Positions 9,574 to 18,293 of a stretch of DNA of 28,884 nt are shown here, piece by piece. The DNA is taken from assembly GCA_017940955.1 (NCBI GenBank), contig JAGAXP010000320.1, positions 1-28,884 of the forward strand, in the 5' to 3' direction. The notes beneath the pieces were generated by a model. The model was given only the letters and a program-made list of their open reading frames with translations, had not been told where the DNA came from and searched no databases. The position numbers and the translations under genes are program-made. Within the stretch, counting starts at the first letter, position 1; each line of letters opens with the position of its first letter. The stretch comes from Oribacterium sp. Its GTDB lineage: Bacteria; Bacillota_A; Clostridia; Lachnospirales; Lachnospiraceae.

Positions 9574-9909
9574 ATGAAACGTTTTCCTTCTATTAAAAAG
9601 AATAAGGATTTTCAGATTGCCTACAAAAACGGTACTTCTCATGCAACCGGTGCTCTTGTTATGTATATTATTGAAAATGGTCTTGATCATAACAGAATAG
9701 GTATTTCCTGTTCAAAAAAGATTGGTAATTCAGTAGTAAGACATACATTTGCCAGAAAGATGAGAGAAATCTTCAGATTAAATGACAATAAAGTAAAAAA
9801 GGGTTTAGACATCGTTATAGTAATTCGTTTTAAAGCAAACTTTTGCGATTACAATCAGCTTGAATCGCAATATTTAAATTTGTTGAATAGGCATCATATC
9901 TTGGTATAA
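9574..9909 (+). CDS. rnpA: Ribonuclease P protein component
   Basis: This protein cofactor binds the catalytic RNase P RNA and helps it remove 5' leaders from pre-tRNAs. At 111 residues it has the family length. The N-terminal pattern (KRFPSIKKNKDFQIAYKNG) and the RNR-box region are recognisable. The box reads KKIGNSVVRHTFARKMRE, where the usual RNRxKR core has become RHTxxR, losing one arginine and one asparagine. The start is ATG 9574, with GGGGG 8 bases upstream. It sits in the conserved position between rpmH and yidD. Confidence 0.95.
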   Translation: MKRFPSIKKNKDFQIAYKNGTSHATGALVMYIIENGLDHNRIGISCSKKIGNSVVRHTFARKMREIFRLNDNKVKKGLDIVIVIRFKANFCDYNQLESQYLNLLNRHHILV

Positions 9910-9993
9910 ACGATATTAATCGTATTTTAGGGTTTTGAAGTGAGCTGACTTATATTACTTGGATTGAAGTTTTTTATTATTTTGGAGTTATAT

Positions 9994-10206
9994 ATGTTAT
10001 CAAAAGTAATGATTTTTTTAATCAGGTGTTATCAAAAAGGTATTTCACCATATATAGGTGCTCACTGTAAGTATACTCCTACTTGTTCTCAATACGCCGT
10101 TGAGGCAATTCAAAAGTATGGTTGTATTTATGGTAGTTGTTTGGCCATTTGGCGTATTTTGCGCTGTAATCCATGGTCAAAAGGCGGTTATGATCCTGTT
10201 CCTTAA
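9994..10206 (+). CDS. yidD: Membrane protein insertion efficiency factor YidD
   Basis: YidD is a small membrane-associated protein that aids insertion of proteins by YidC/Sec. The family motif is clear: [12 protein letters not shown], then [15 protein letters not shown] with its PTCSxY core, then [17 protein letters not shown] at the C-terminus. I start at ATG 9994 (70 residues) because GGAG lies 6 bases upstream. A TTG at 9964 would add ten residues but has no ribosome binding site. It ends 14 bases before yidC. Confidence 0.93.
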   Translation: MLSKVMIFLIRCYQKGISPYIGAHCKYTPTCSQYAVEAIQKYGCIYGSCLAIWRILRCNPWSKGGYDPVP

Positions 10207-10220
10207 CCGGAGGTAAATCC

Positions 10221-11564
10221 TTGGATAGTTTTTACTTAGTATTATTAACTAAAAATACATCAAGTCTTCCGATAATTGGTAGTATTTGGAATTTTATAGT
10301 TGAGATTCTCGGAATGATCATGAATGTGATCTATAATACTCTCGAGAGCTTAGGTATCGGAAATATCGGACTTTCAATCATTATATTTACAATTGTAATG
10401 AGAATAATACTTTTCCCCACCAGCTTCCGTCAGCAGAAGTCTTCACGTATGATGCAGCTGATGCAGCCGGAAATGAAGGCAATCCAGGAAAAGTATAAAA
10501 ATAAAACCGATAATGCATCTATGATGGCACAGCAGGCTGAAATGAAGGCACTTTATGAAAAGTACGGTACATCTATGACCGGTGGATGTCTTCCTCTTTT
10601 ACTTCAGATGCCGGTAATATTTGCACTTTATCGTATCATTATGAACATACCTGCCTATGTTCCTTCTGTTTACAAAATTTATGCCAATGTATTGAACGCA
10701 ATAGGCGGTGATTCTGCAGCTCAGAAGCTTGTAGAATTTGGTAATAATAATAATCTTACTGCCATTCTTAAACAGTTACATAATCTTGGTGTTGATGAGG
10801 GTGTTGCTTATACTTCTGACCAGATATCAAATTTAATTGTTGATTTCCTCTATAAACTGAACCCTGCTCAATGGGATAGTCTTGCAAAAGTATTTCCTGA
10901 TGCATCTAAGGTTATTGAGGCTGCCTCGATTGATGCTGAAAGGATTAATAACTTTTTGGGAATTAATCTTTCCACAGCTCCGAGTTCAATGGGGTTCGTA
11001 CCTAATGTTTACTGGATTATTCCTATTTTAGCCGGTGTATTCCAGTATTTAAGTACAAAGCTTATGTCAAGTTCAAATCAGGCTTTGGCTGATGGAAATG
11101 ATCAGTCTGCACAGATGATGAAGAGTATGAATTTAACCATGCCTCTTATGTCAGTATGGTTCTGTTTCTCCTTTGCTTCCGGTATCGGTCTTTACTGGTG
11201 TGCATCTTCGGGTGTTATGATCATTCAGCAGTTATTTTTAAATAATTATTTCAGTAAGATTTCTGATAAAGAAATGATTGAGAAGCAGGTAGCAGCTGCA
11301 AATGCTAAACGTGCAAAAAAAGGTCTCACACCAATTGATCAAAAATCTGTTGAAAACCGTATTTTAGCTGCAAAAGATAAAGCTGAAGCTACAGAAAATA
11401 ATCGTTTGGAAGTTATAGCAAAGCAGAATTTTAAAACTAAAGAATCTACTGATTATTATAACAAGAATGCAAAGCCTGGATCATTGGCATCTAAAGCTAA
11501 TATGGTTCAGTTATATAATGAAAAGAACGATAAGAACGATAAGAATGACAAGAAGAACAATTAA
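10221..11564 (+). CDS. yidC: Membrane protein insertase YidC (Oxa1/SpoIIIJ family)
   Basis: YidC inserts and folds membrane proteins, alone or with SecYEG. The first conserved membrane helix contains LSIIIFTIVMRIILFP, with the functionally key arginine at residue 61 facing the hydrophilic groove. A charged cytoplasmic hairpin (about 70-120) follows, then GGCLPLLLQMPVIFALYRII (121-140) and later helices around 263-283 and 303-330. Between helices at 142-260 is an unusually long extracytoplasmic segment of about 115 residues, which explains the 447-residue length compared with about 260 in Bacillus. The cytoplasmic tail is basic and ends in a NDK-type repeat. There is no lipobox cysteine near the N-terminus. 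The start is TTG 10221, with GGAGG before it. Confidence 0.96.
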   Translation: MDSFYLVLLTKNTSSLPIIGSIWNFIVEILGMIMNVIYNTLESLGIGNIGLSIIIFTIVMRIILFPTSFRQQKSSRMMQLMQPEMKAIQEKYKNKTDNASMMAQQAEMKALYEKYGTSMTGGCLPLLLQMPVIFALYRIIMNIPAYVPSVYKIYANVLNAIGGDSAAQKLVEFGNNNNLTAILKQLHNLGVDEGVAYTSDQISNLIVDFLYKLNPAQWDSLAKVFPDASKVIEAASIDAERINNFLGINLSTAPSSMGFVPNVYWIIPILAGVFQYLSTKLMSSSNQALADGNDQSAQMMKSMNLTMPLMSVWFCFSFASGIGLYWCASSGVMIIQQLFLNNYFSKISDKEMIEKQVAAANAKRAKKGLTPIDQKSVENRILAAKDKAEATENNRLEVIAKQNFKTKESTDYYNKNAKPGSLASKANMVQLYNEKNDKNDKNDKKNN

Positions 11565-11640
11565 TAATGAGGGATAGTTTGAAAAATACTTTTCATAACT
11601 ATTTGTGCCGCCAGATTAAAGCGACGGAATGGAGATTATT

Positions 11641-12690
11641 ATGAGTAACAGTATAAGAGTTTCAGCTAAAACTAAAGATGAAGCTATAACAAAAGCCCTG
11701 ATACAGCTTGGAATTACATCAGACAGATTAAACTACAATGTAGTTGTTGAAGGTAAAGCCGGTCTGTTTGGAATAGGAGCAAAGCCCTGGATCATAGAGG
11801 CTTCCGTAAAAGAAATTAAAGATGAAGATGATTTAGTTAATATTGAGAAGGATATCGATAAAATTATTTCCACTTCTTCAGTATCCGAATCAAAATCTGA
11901 AAAGAAAGATTCAGCCAATAAAGAAGAATCAGTTGTTTCCAATAAAGCTGTGGATGCAAAAACTGAAAGTTCTGAATCCGGTAAGAAGGAGAAGTCTTTC
12001 AGATCTGACAGGGATAGAAAGCAACGCAGACATGATAAAAGAGATAATGCAAATGTGTCTGTGGATTCAGATTCCGCTGTTGAAACAAAAAAGCAGCATG
12101 AGATAAAGCCAATTTCAGAGGATGAAGCTAATGCAGCCATAAAAGATGCAGAGTCATTTATCGTTAGTGTATTAAGTGGAATGAATATGGATGTTAATCC
12201 AAAATCACACTTTAATCATGAGATTAATGAATTGCTTATCAACCTTGAAGGCTCAGATATGGGAGTACTGATTGGTAAGAGAGGACAAACTCTTGATTCT
12301 CTTCAGTATTTAACTTCTCTTGTTGTTAATAAAAATCATAAGGAAGACTATATTCGTATCAAGCTTGATACTGAGGATTACAGATCGAGAAGAGAAGCTA
12401 CTTTACGTAATCTTGCAAAAAATATTGCTTATAAGGTAAGAAGAAATCACAAAGCTGTTTCTCTTGAGCCTATGAATCCTTATGAAAGACGTATTATTCA
12501 TAGTGCATTACAGACTGATCGATTTGTTACAACAAAGTCAGAAGGTGAGGAACCGTTCAGACATGTAATCATTTATATGAAAAAGAGAGACAGAAAGAAC
12601 TATTCAAGAGATAATTCTTATTATAAGAAAGAATCAAAAACAGAGATCAATAATGAAAGTGTTGGAAATGATAATGTTGAGAATGTATAA
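11641..12690 (+). CDS. jag: RNA-binding protein Jag/KhpB (Jag_N, KH and R3H domains)
   Basis: KhpB is a cytoplasmic RNA-binding protein linked in Firmicutes to cell-elongation control and to post-transcriptional regulation with KhpA. Domains in order are: Jag_N (SIRVSAKTKDEAITKAL through GLFGIGAKPW, about the first 55 residues); a charged low-complexity linker of about 100 residues rich in Ser, Lys, Glu and Asp; a KH domain with the GKRG loop in GVLIGKRGQTLDSLQYL; and an R3H domain with ERRIIHSALQ. The start is ATG 11641, with GGAG 6 bases upstream. An ATG four codons earlier (11629) overlaps that site. The gene lies 76 bases after yidC, its usual partner, and is followed by a terminator. Confidence 0.95.
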   Translation: MSNSIRVSAKTKDEAITKALIQLGITSDRLNYNVVVEGKAGLFGIGAKPWIIEASVKEIKDEDDLVNIEKDIDKIISTSSVSESKSEKKDSANKEESVVSNKAVDAKTESSESGKKEKSFRSDRDRKQRRHDKRDNANVSVDSDSAVETKKQHEIKPISEDEANAAIKDAESFIVSVLSGMNMDVNPKSHFNHEINELLINLEGSDMGVLIGKRGQTLDSLQYLTSLVVNKNHKEDYIRIKLDTEDYRSRREATLRNLAKNIAYKVRRNHKAVSLEPMNPYERRIIHSALQTDRFVTTKSEGEEPFRHVIIYMKKRDRKNYSRDNSYYKKESKTEINNESVGNDNVENV

Positions 12691-12722
12691 TTCCACATTT
12701 ACATATTGAATCTTTAGCATTT

Positions 12723-12731
12723 TGTGGATAA
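12723..12731 (-). promoter_or_regulatory. Isolated perfect DnaA box between jag and mnmE
   Basis: The minus strand reads TTATCCACA here, 3.6 kb from the main cluster. A one-mismatch copy (TGTGGATAG on the plus strand) is at 12832-12840 in the same 236-base gap. The first copy abuts the jag terminator. Possible roles are DnaA titration or DnaA control of mnmE; chance cannot be excluded for a 9-mer. Confidence 0.5.
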
Positions 12732-12766
12732 CCCTTAGCGATTAATTCGTTAGGGGTTATTTTTTT
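12729..12766 (+). terminator. Terminator downstream of jag
   Basis: The stem TAACCC/GGGTTA, extended imperfectly by TTAGCG/CGTTAG, is followed by seven T's (12760-12766). It lies 39 bases past the jag stop and should end the rpmH-jag transcription unit. The remaining gap to mnmE (12767-12926) has no gene and no promoter that I would call with confidence. Confidence 0.8.
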
Positions 12767-12926
12767 ATTATAGATATAGATTAAAACTTGAAAATAACAT
12801 ATTCTACCATTAGAATTATTGAAGTTTTGAATGTGGATAGATTATCTTTTTTTAATCCGGTAATTTTGTCTACATCATAAAGTCAGAAATTTAGGTGATA
12901 AGCTTTATTTTACAGAGGAGATATAG

Positions 12927-14300
12927 ATGTTTAATGATACAATTTGTGCACTTGCAACTGCCGCGGTTGAATCAGGAATAGGTATCATACGTATAAGTGG
13001 TCCTGAAGCGGTACAAATTGCGTCTAAGTTTATTAGATCAAAAAGTGGAAAGCAGGTCGATATTTCAAAATCACATCAGGTCAAATATGGATTTGTTTTT
13101 TTAGATAATGATCCACTTGATGAAGTTCTTGTGATTACGATGCTTGGACCTAAATCATATACAGGAGAAGATACTGTTGAAATAGATTGCCATGGTGGTG
13201 TATTAATGATGAAAAAAATTATTGATGTAGCACTAAAAAATGGCTGTCGTTTGGCTGAACCCGGTGAGTTTACAAAAAGAGCATTTTTAAACGGACGTAT
13301 CGATCTTTCGGAAGCCGAAGCTGTAGGTGACCTTATTACTTCCGAAAATGAATTTGCCTTAAAAGCTTCGATCAATCAGTTAAGAGGTTCGGTTTCCGAT
13401 AATATCAAAAGATACAGGGCGCAGATAATTGAAGATGTGGCTTACATTGAAGCAGGACTTGATGATCCTGAACATATTGATATCAGTGGGTTTACCGTTA
13501 CTTTATCAGAACATATTACCTCTATAAAAAATGATCTTTCTTATATGATCAGTTCTGCTGATGATGGAAAGATGCTGAAAGAAGGCATTAAGACTGTTAT
13601 CCTTGGAAAACCCAATGCCGGTAAATCTTCATTACTAAATTCATTGGTGGGTACTGATAGAGCTATTGTTACTGATGTGGCAGGAACCACCCGTGATACT
13701 CTTGAAGAACATATCAATCTAAAGGGTATCAGTTTAACCATTATTGATACAGCGGGAATCAGAGATACACAGGATACTGTTGAAAAAATCGGTGTTGAAA
13801 GAGCACTTGAAGCTGCCAATAATGCAGATTTAATTATCTATGTAGTTGATTCTTCAATAAGATTGGATGAATCTGATTATAAGATTATTGAAAAAATAAG
13901 AGATCGTAAATGTATTGTACTTTTAAATAAAACAGATTTAAAACAAATACTTGATCAAAAAGAATTAGAGGACCTTACAGGAAAAAAAGTTATTCCTTTT
14001 AGTGCCAAAAATTCTATAGGTATTGATAAACTGGAGTCTGAAATCCACGAACTTTTTTTCAGTAGTTCTATAAGTTTTAATGACCAGATAATAATAACAA
14101 ATCTTAGACATAAGAATTGTCTGATTAATGCAGAAGATTCTTTAAATGAAGTTTTAAATTCAATTAACCTTGGATTGCCTGAAGATTTTTTCACTATTGA
14201 CCTGATGCATGCTTATGAAGAACTGGGATATATTTTAGGTGAGGAAGTTTCAGAAGATCTTATAAATGAAATCTTTTCTAAATTCTGTATGGGTAAGTAA
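12927..14300 (+). CDS. mnmE: tRNA uridine-5-carboxymethylaminomethyl modification GTPase MnmE
   Basis: With MnmG it installs the cmnm5 group on U34 of tRNAs that read split codon boxes, using a tetrahydrofolate-bound one-carbon unit and GTP hydrolysis. The N-terminal folate-binding domain spans about 1-120, with helical domains around an inserted G domain. G1 is GKPNAGKSS (227-235), G2 AGTTRDTLEE, G3 DTAGIRDT and G4 NKTD. The C-terminus ends FCMGK, which carries the conserved cysteine (C454). The 457 residues match the family. The start is ATG 12927, with GAGGAG 6 bases upstream. mnmG follows after 12 bases. Confidence 0.98.
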   Translation: MFNDTICALATAAVESGIGIIRISGPEAVQIASKFIRSKSGKQVDISKSHQVKYGFVFLDNDPLDEVLVITMLGPKSYTGEDTVEIDCHGGVLMMKKIIDVALKNGCRLAEPGEFTKRAFLNGRIDLSEAEAVGDLITSENEFALKASINQLRGSVSDNIKRYRAQIIEDVAYIEAGLDDPEHIDISGFTVTLSEHITSIKNDLSYMISSADDGKMLKEGIKTVILGKPNAGKSSLLNSLVGTDRAIVTDVAGTTRDTLEEHINLKGISLTIIDTAGIRDTQDTVEKIGVERALEAANNADLIIYVVDSSIRLDESDYKIIEKIRDRKCIVLLNKTDLKQILDQKELEDLTGKKVIPFSAKNSIGIDKLESEIHELFFSSSISFNDQIIITNLRHKNCLINAEDSLNEVLNSINLGLPEDFFTIDLMHAYEELGYILGEEVSEDLINEIFSKFCMGK

Positions 14301-14312
14301 GAGGAGTTTTTT

Positions 14313-16214
14313 ATGGCTTTTGTTGAAGAATCATATGATGTAGTAGTTGTTGGAGCAGGACATGCCGGATGTGAAGCTGCTCTTGCCTGTGCAAGGTTGG
14401 GTCTGGAAACTATTGTTTTTACAGTAAGTGTAGACAGTATAGCTTTGATGCCTTGTAATCCGAATATAGGGGGAAGTTCTAAGGGTCATTTAGTCCGAGA
14501 ACTTGATGCTTTGGGCGGAGAAATGGGTAAAAATATCGATAAAACCTTTATTCAGTCTAAAATGCTTAACAAATCAAAGGGTCCTGCAGTACATAGTCTG
14601 AGAGCCCAGGCGGATAAACAGGCATATACCAGGGAGATGAGAAGAACTCTGGAGAATCAGGAGCATCTTACTATCAGGCAGGCAGAGGTATCTGAGGTTC
14701 TTACTATTGATTTAAAGGATGAATCAAAAAAAGTAACGGGGGTAAAAACAACTTCCGGTGCTGTTTATAAGGGTAAATCTGTAATTCTTTGTACCGGTGT
14801 ATATCTTAATTCAAGATGTTTAACAGGAGATTTAATAGAATATACCGGTCCTAATGGGTTAAGATCTGCCACACATCTTACTGATTCCCTGATAAATAAC
14901 AACGTACGTATGTTCCGTTTTAAAACCGGAACACCAGCCAGAGTTGATAAAAGATCTTTAGATTTTTCAAAATTTGAAGTTCAGAAAGGTGATGTGCCGA
15001 TTATACCTTTTTCATTTTCTTCTGATTTTGATTCAATTCAGAAAGAGCAGGTTGATTGCTGGCTTGTTTATACAAATGAGAATACACATAATATTATCAG
15101 GAATAATATTGATCGTTCACCTATGTACAATGGGTCCATTGAAGGTGTAGGTCCAAGATATTGTCCTTCTATTGAAGATAAGGTTATGAAATTTCCTGAT
15201 AAAGACAGACATCAGATATTCATAGAACCTGAGGGATTGTATACTAATGAAATGTATTTAAGCGGAATGTCAAGTTCTATGCCTGAAGATGTTCAATATG
15301 CTATGTATCATTCTATGGAAGGGTTTGAAAATGTACATATTGTAAGAAATGCATATGCCATAGAGTATGATTGTATCGATTCCACTCAGCTTAAGTCTTC
15401 TCTTGAGTTTAAAAACATAGATGGACTTTTTGCTGCAGGTCAGTTTAATGGTTCTTCCGGTTATGAGGAAGCTGCTGTTCAGGGTCTGATGGCAGGTATT
15501 AATGCAGCCATGAAGCTGTTAAATAAGCCAGCCGTTATACTTGACAGATCACAGGCTTATATTGGTGTTCTCATTGATGATTTGGTAACAAAGGAAAACT
15601 TTGAACCCTATCGTATGATGACCAGTAGATCTGAATACAGATTATTATTAAGACAGGATAATGCGGATTTAAGATTAAGAAAAATAGGACATGATATTGG
15701 TCTTATCACTAATGAAGAGTATCAGAAGACTTTAAATAAAATTGATCTTATTAATGCAGAGATAGAAAGGCTTAAAAATACCTTTGTCAGTAACAGTGAT
15801 TCTGTCAATGAATTTCTTATAAGAAATCATTCTAATGCTCTAAATTCCGGAGCTTCTCTTGCGGATCTTATAAAAAGGCCTGAACTTGATTATGAATTAA
15901 TTAAAGAGATTGATATTAACAGACCATCATTACCTTATTTAGTTAGGGAAGAAGTTGGCATCAAAATTAAATATGAAGGTTATATAAAAAGACAGTTATC
16001 TCAGGTTGAGGGATTTAAACGTTTGGAGAGTAAGCGTATTCCGGAAGGCATAGATTATAATGAGATTAAAAATCTACGATTAGAAGCTCGTCAAAAACTT
16101 TCAAAGATTAAACCTGAAAATATTGGAATGGCAAGCAGAATTAGTGGAGTCAGTCCAGCAGATATCAGTGTTCTTCTTATTTATATTGAATCATATAAGA
16201 TTATGAAGTCTTAG
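14313..16214 (+). CDS. mnmG: tRNA uridine-5-carboxymethylaminomethyl modification enzyme MnmG
   Basis: This FAD-dependent partner of MnmE forms the MnmEG complex that modifies wobble uridine U34. The N-terminal dinucleotide-binding motif [15 protein letters not shown] is clear. Family signatures are [21 protein letters not shown] and [18 protein letters not shown], with [20 protein letters not shown] beginning the C-terminal helical domain. The length of 633 residues is standard. The start is ATG 14313, with AGAGGAG upstream. It is co-transcribed with mnmE. Shortly after its stop lies the palindrome that contains the first parS. Confidence 0.98.
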   Translation: MAFVEESYDVVVVGAGHAGCEAALACARLGLETIVFTVSVDSIALMPCNPNIGGSSKGHLVRELDALGGEMGKNIDKTFIQSKMLNKSKGPAVHSLRAQADKQAYTREMRRTLENQEHLTIRQAEVSEVLTIDLKDESKKVTGVKTTSGAVYKGKSVILCTGVYLNSRCLTGDLIEYTGPNGLRSATHLTDSLINNNVRMFRFKTGTPARVDKRSLDFSKFEVQKGDVPIIPFSFSSDFDSIQKEQVDCWLVYTNENTHNIIRNNIDRSPMYNGSIEGVGPRYCPSIEDKVMKFPDKDRHQIFIEPEGLYTNEMYLSGMSSSMPEDVQYAMYHSMEGFENVHIVRNAYAIEYDCIDSTQLKSSLEFKNIDGLFAAGQFNGSSGYEEAAVQGLMAGINAAMKLLNKPAVILDRSQAYIGVLIDDLVTKENFEPYRMMTSRSEYRLLLRQDNADLRLRKIGHDIGLITNEEYQKTLNKIDLINAEIERLKNTFVSNSDSVNEFLIRNHSNALNSGASLADLIKRPELDYELIKEIDINRPSLPYLVREEVGIKIKYEGYIKRQLSQVEGFKRLESKRIPEGIDYNEIKNLRLEARQKLSKIKPENIGMASRISGVSPADISVLLIYIESYKIMKS

Positions 16215-16228
16215 ATTATTTTATTATT

Positions 16229-16270
16229 ATATCCTCCGGAATGTTTCACGTGAAACACTTTGGAGGATAT
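16229..16270. repeat. 42-bp palindrome centred on parS
   Basis: ATATCCTCC (16229-16237) and GGAGGATAT (16262-16270) form perfect outer arms. Their centre (16249.5) coincides exactly with the centre of the parS site inside. The 4-base connectors also pair partly as RNA (two G-U and one A-U), so the message could form an almost continuous stem of about 20 bp. It lies 15-56 bases after the mnmG stop. There is no U-run on either side, so intrinsic termination is doubtful. Confidence 0.75.
16242..16257. other. parS: parS site 1 (ParB-binding centromere)
   Basis: This is the perfect 16-bp consensus TGTTTCACGTGAAACA recognised by chromosomal ParB/Spo0J. It lies about 7 kb from oriC between mnmG and rsmG, and parA-parB are encoded downstream. 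ParB is expected to load here as a CTP-dependent clamp and to recruit SMC. Confidence 0.97.
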
Positions 16271-16355
16271 CCTATTTGTGTAATTTGTAATACAATAGGT
16301 TATAAGCATTATGGTAATAGATTAAGAACAAATAATTTTTTTTATTCTATATTTA

Positions 16356-16385
16356 TTAACTTTGATTTAATAGTATGGTTACAAT
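16356..16385 (+). promoter_or_regulatory. Possible rsmG promoter
   Basis: TTAACT (16356-16361) and TACAAT (16380-16385) are 18 bases apart, about 38 bases before rsmG. The match is moderate in a very AT-rich gap, so this is a weak call. Confidence 0.3.
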
Positions 16386-16423
16386 TAGATACAATTTTAG
16401 GAGTATAAATTATAGGAGGAAAT

Positions 16424-17170
16424 ATGACAGAATCTTTTGTTACAGATATTAAATCCAATACTAAGAAGCTTAATATAGAGCTTAGTAATCTTCAAATCGA
16501 GCAGTTATATAAGTTCTATGAGATGTTGGTTGAGAAAAATAAGGTTATGAACCTTACTGCTATCACAGAAGAACATGATGTGGTGGTTAAACATTTTATA
16601 GACTCTATGAGTATCTTCAATTTAAAGATGGGAGATGAAATAGTAGACTATAAATACTTTGATGGTAAATCAATGATTGATGTAGGTACAGGAGCTGGTT
16701 TTCCCGGACTTGTCTTAAAAATAGTATTCCCTAATTTAAAAATAGTATTATCTGACTCGTTAAATAAAAGATTAAAATTTTTGGATGAAGTAATTAATCA
16801 GCTTGAATTAAATGATATAAATCTGGTACATGGTAGAGCAGAAGATCTTGCACATAATGATATATTTAGAGAAAAGTTTGATTATTCTACTTCCAGAGCT
16901 GTTGCCAATTTATCAACCTTATCTGAATATGATTTACCATTTGTGAAGAAGAACGGTTATTTTATTGCTTACAAATCCGGTAAAATTGATAAGGAGCTTA
17001 ACTCAGCAGGGAAAGCTATAAAACTCCTGGGAGGTGAAGTCTCAGTTATAAATAATTTTAAATTGACTGATGATATAACTGACAGGTCAATTATAGTAAT
17101 AAAGAAGGTTTCTAAAACTCCAAAGAACTATCCAAGAAAAGCCGGAGTACCTTCTAAAAATCCATTATAA
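16424..17170 (+). CDS. rsmG: 16S rRNA (guanine-N7) methyltransferase RsmG
   Basis: It methylates N7 of G527 (E. coli numbering) in the 530 loop of 16S rRNA, using S-adenosylmethionine. The Rossmann motif I is DVGTGAGFPGLVLKI. The preceding MNLTAITEEHDVVVKHFIDSM and the following LSDSLNKRLKFLDEV and SRAVANLSTL are typical of the family. At 248 residues it is slightly longer than E. coli RsmG, with a basic C-terminal tail (PKNYPRKAGVPSKNPL). The start is ATG 16424, with AGGAGG about 5 bases upstream. A strong terminator overlaps its stop codon. Confidence 0.97.
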   Translation: MTESFVTDIKSNTKKLNIELSNLQIEQLYKFYEMLVEKNKVMNLTAITEEHDVVVKHFIDSMSIFNLKMGDEIVDYKYFDGKSMIDVGTGAGFPGLVLKIVFPNLKIVLSDSLNKRLKFLDEVINQLELNDINLVHGRAEDLAHNDIFREKFDYSTSRAVANLSTLSEYDLPFVKKNGYFIAYKSGKIDKELNSAGKAIKLLGGEVSVINNFKLTDDITDRSIIVIKKVSKTPKNYPRKAGVPSKNPL

Positions 17171-17208
17171 AAAAGAACTCTGTAGTCTATGCTACAGAGT
17201 TCTTTTTT
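17169..17208. terminator. Strong terminator after rsmG
   Basis: A perfect 17-bp inverted repeat (AAGAACTCTGTAG core, 6-base loop) begins inside the rsmG stop codon. It has a T-run on the plus strand and an A-run opposite, so it could work in both directions. It separates mnmE-mnmG-rsmG from parA-parB. Confidence 0.9.
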
Positions 17209-17272
17209 AAACTAAATTATACACTATGAATATTGAATTTTATATTTTGGCGATTAAACATCATACAATGTG

Positions 17273-17299
17273 CCAGATACATATTATTGTATGTTCTGG
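17273..17299. repeat. Inverted repeat upstream of the parAB promoter
   Basis: CCAGA-ACATA (one bulged T) pairs with TATGT-TCTGG around a 6-base loop. It ends 14 bases before the -35 hexamer of the putative parA promoter, so an operator role is possible. Nothing else marks it. Confidence 0.35.
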
Positions 17300-17312
17300 A
17301 AAATAATACAAA

Positions 17313-17341
17313 TTGACACTAGAATGATGTTGAAGTAAAAT
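17313..17341 (+). promoter_or_regulatory. parA-parB promoter
   Basis: TTGACA (17313-17318) and TAAAAT (17336-17341) are separated by 17 bases. The predicted start near 17348 gives about 170 bases of leader before parA, with parS site 2 inside the transcribed leader at about +35. The rest of the 346-base gap (17171-17516) shows only the terminator, the inverted repeat above and parS. Confidence 0.65.
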
Positions 17342-17380
17342 ATCGTTACTATAAGTATTCATCTTAATATACTTTTCTGA

Positions 17381-17396
17381 TGTTTCACGTGAAACA
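17381..17396. other. parS: parS site 2 (ParB-binding centromere)
   Basis: This is a second perfect TGTTTCACGTGAAACA, 1.1 kb from the first and 121 bases before parA. Unlike site 1 it has no extended flanking palindrome. Its place just downstream of the parA promoter means that bound ParB could also repress its own operon. Confidence 0.97.
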
Positions 17397-17516
17397 TTCT
17401 AAATAAAAAATCGATTAAAAGATTATTAATCAAATATAAAATTTCTAATTTTTGGCTCATATTATAGAATCACATGAAGTATCATTAAAGAAATTAATAA
17501 ATAGGTAGGGAGAGTT

Positions 17517-18293
17517 ATGGGTAGAATAATAGCAATTACAAATCAGAAGGGCGGAGTAGGTAAGACTACAACCGCAATAAACTTGGCAGCATCACTTGCT
17601 GAGGCTAATCAAAAGATATTATTACTTGACTTTGATCCTCAGGGAAATGCCACCAGCGGATTCGGAATAGAAATAGATGATGCAGAAAATACAATATATA
17701 ATGTATTAACAGAAGAATGCTCAATGGATGAAGCAATACTTGTTGATGTAATAGATAATTTAGATCTGATACCATCAGACATGAACCTGGCTGCAGCAGA
17801 TATAGAGTTTGTATCACAGGAAGATAAAAACCTGATTCTTAAAAATCTGCTTACACCATATATAAATAAGTATGATTACATCATTATAGACTGTCCGCCA
17901 AGCTTAGGCACTATAACAGTAAATGCATTAACAGCGGCAAATTCTGTAATTATACCAATTCAATGTGAGTACTATGCATTGGAAGGATTAAATCAGGTGT
18001 TAAATACAATAGGCATTGTTCAGCAGGGTCTAAATACAGATCTCGTTGTTGAAGGAATTGTATTCACAATGTATGACGGAAGAAATAAGCTTTCACAGCA
18101 GGTGGTTGAGACTGTACGTGAAAACTATAATGGAAATATATATGAAACATTAATTCCCAGAAATGTACGATTAGCAGAAGCACCAAGTCATGGATTACCG
18201 ATTACACTGTATGAATCATCTTCTACAGGAGCCGATAGTTACAGAAAACTCGCAGCAGAAGTAATGAGTAAGGGAGACGAGATATATGGCTAA
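17517..18293 (+). CDS. parA: Chromosome partitioning ATPase ParA/Soj
   Basis: ParA is a deviant-Walker ATPase that binds DNA as an ATP dimer and is released by ParB, moving or separating origins. In Bacillus Soj also controls DnaA. The deviant Walker A is KGGVGKTT near the N-terminus (MGRIIAITNQKGGVGKTT). Other motifs are LLDFDPQGNATSGFG and the switch II motif DCPPSLG. The length of 258 residues fits the short chromosomal type without an N-terminal HTH. The start is ATG 17517, with GGGAG about 5 bases upstream. Its last 8 bases overlap the start of parB, so the two are translationally coupled. Confidence 0.97.
   Translation: MGRIIAITNQKGGVGKTTTAINLAASLAEANQKILLLDFDPQGNATSGFGIEIDDAENTIYNVLTEECSMDEAILVDVIDNLDLIPSDMNLAAADIEFVSQEDKNLILKNLLTPYINKYDYIIIDCPPSLGTITVNALTAANSVIIPIQCEYYALEGLNQVLNTIGIVQQGLNTDLVVEGIVFTMYDGRNKLSQQVVETVRENYNGNIYETLIPRNVRLAEAPSHGLPITLYESSSTGADSYRKLAAEVMSKGDEIYG

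Noticed and set aside
11733..12140. 135-codon serine-rich frame on the minus strand
   Set aside because: It is the reverse of the charged low-complexity linker of jag, so the open frame comes from codon bias.
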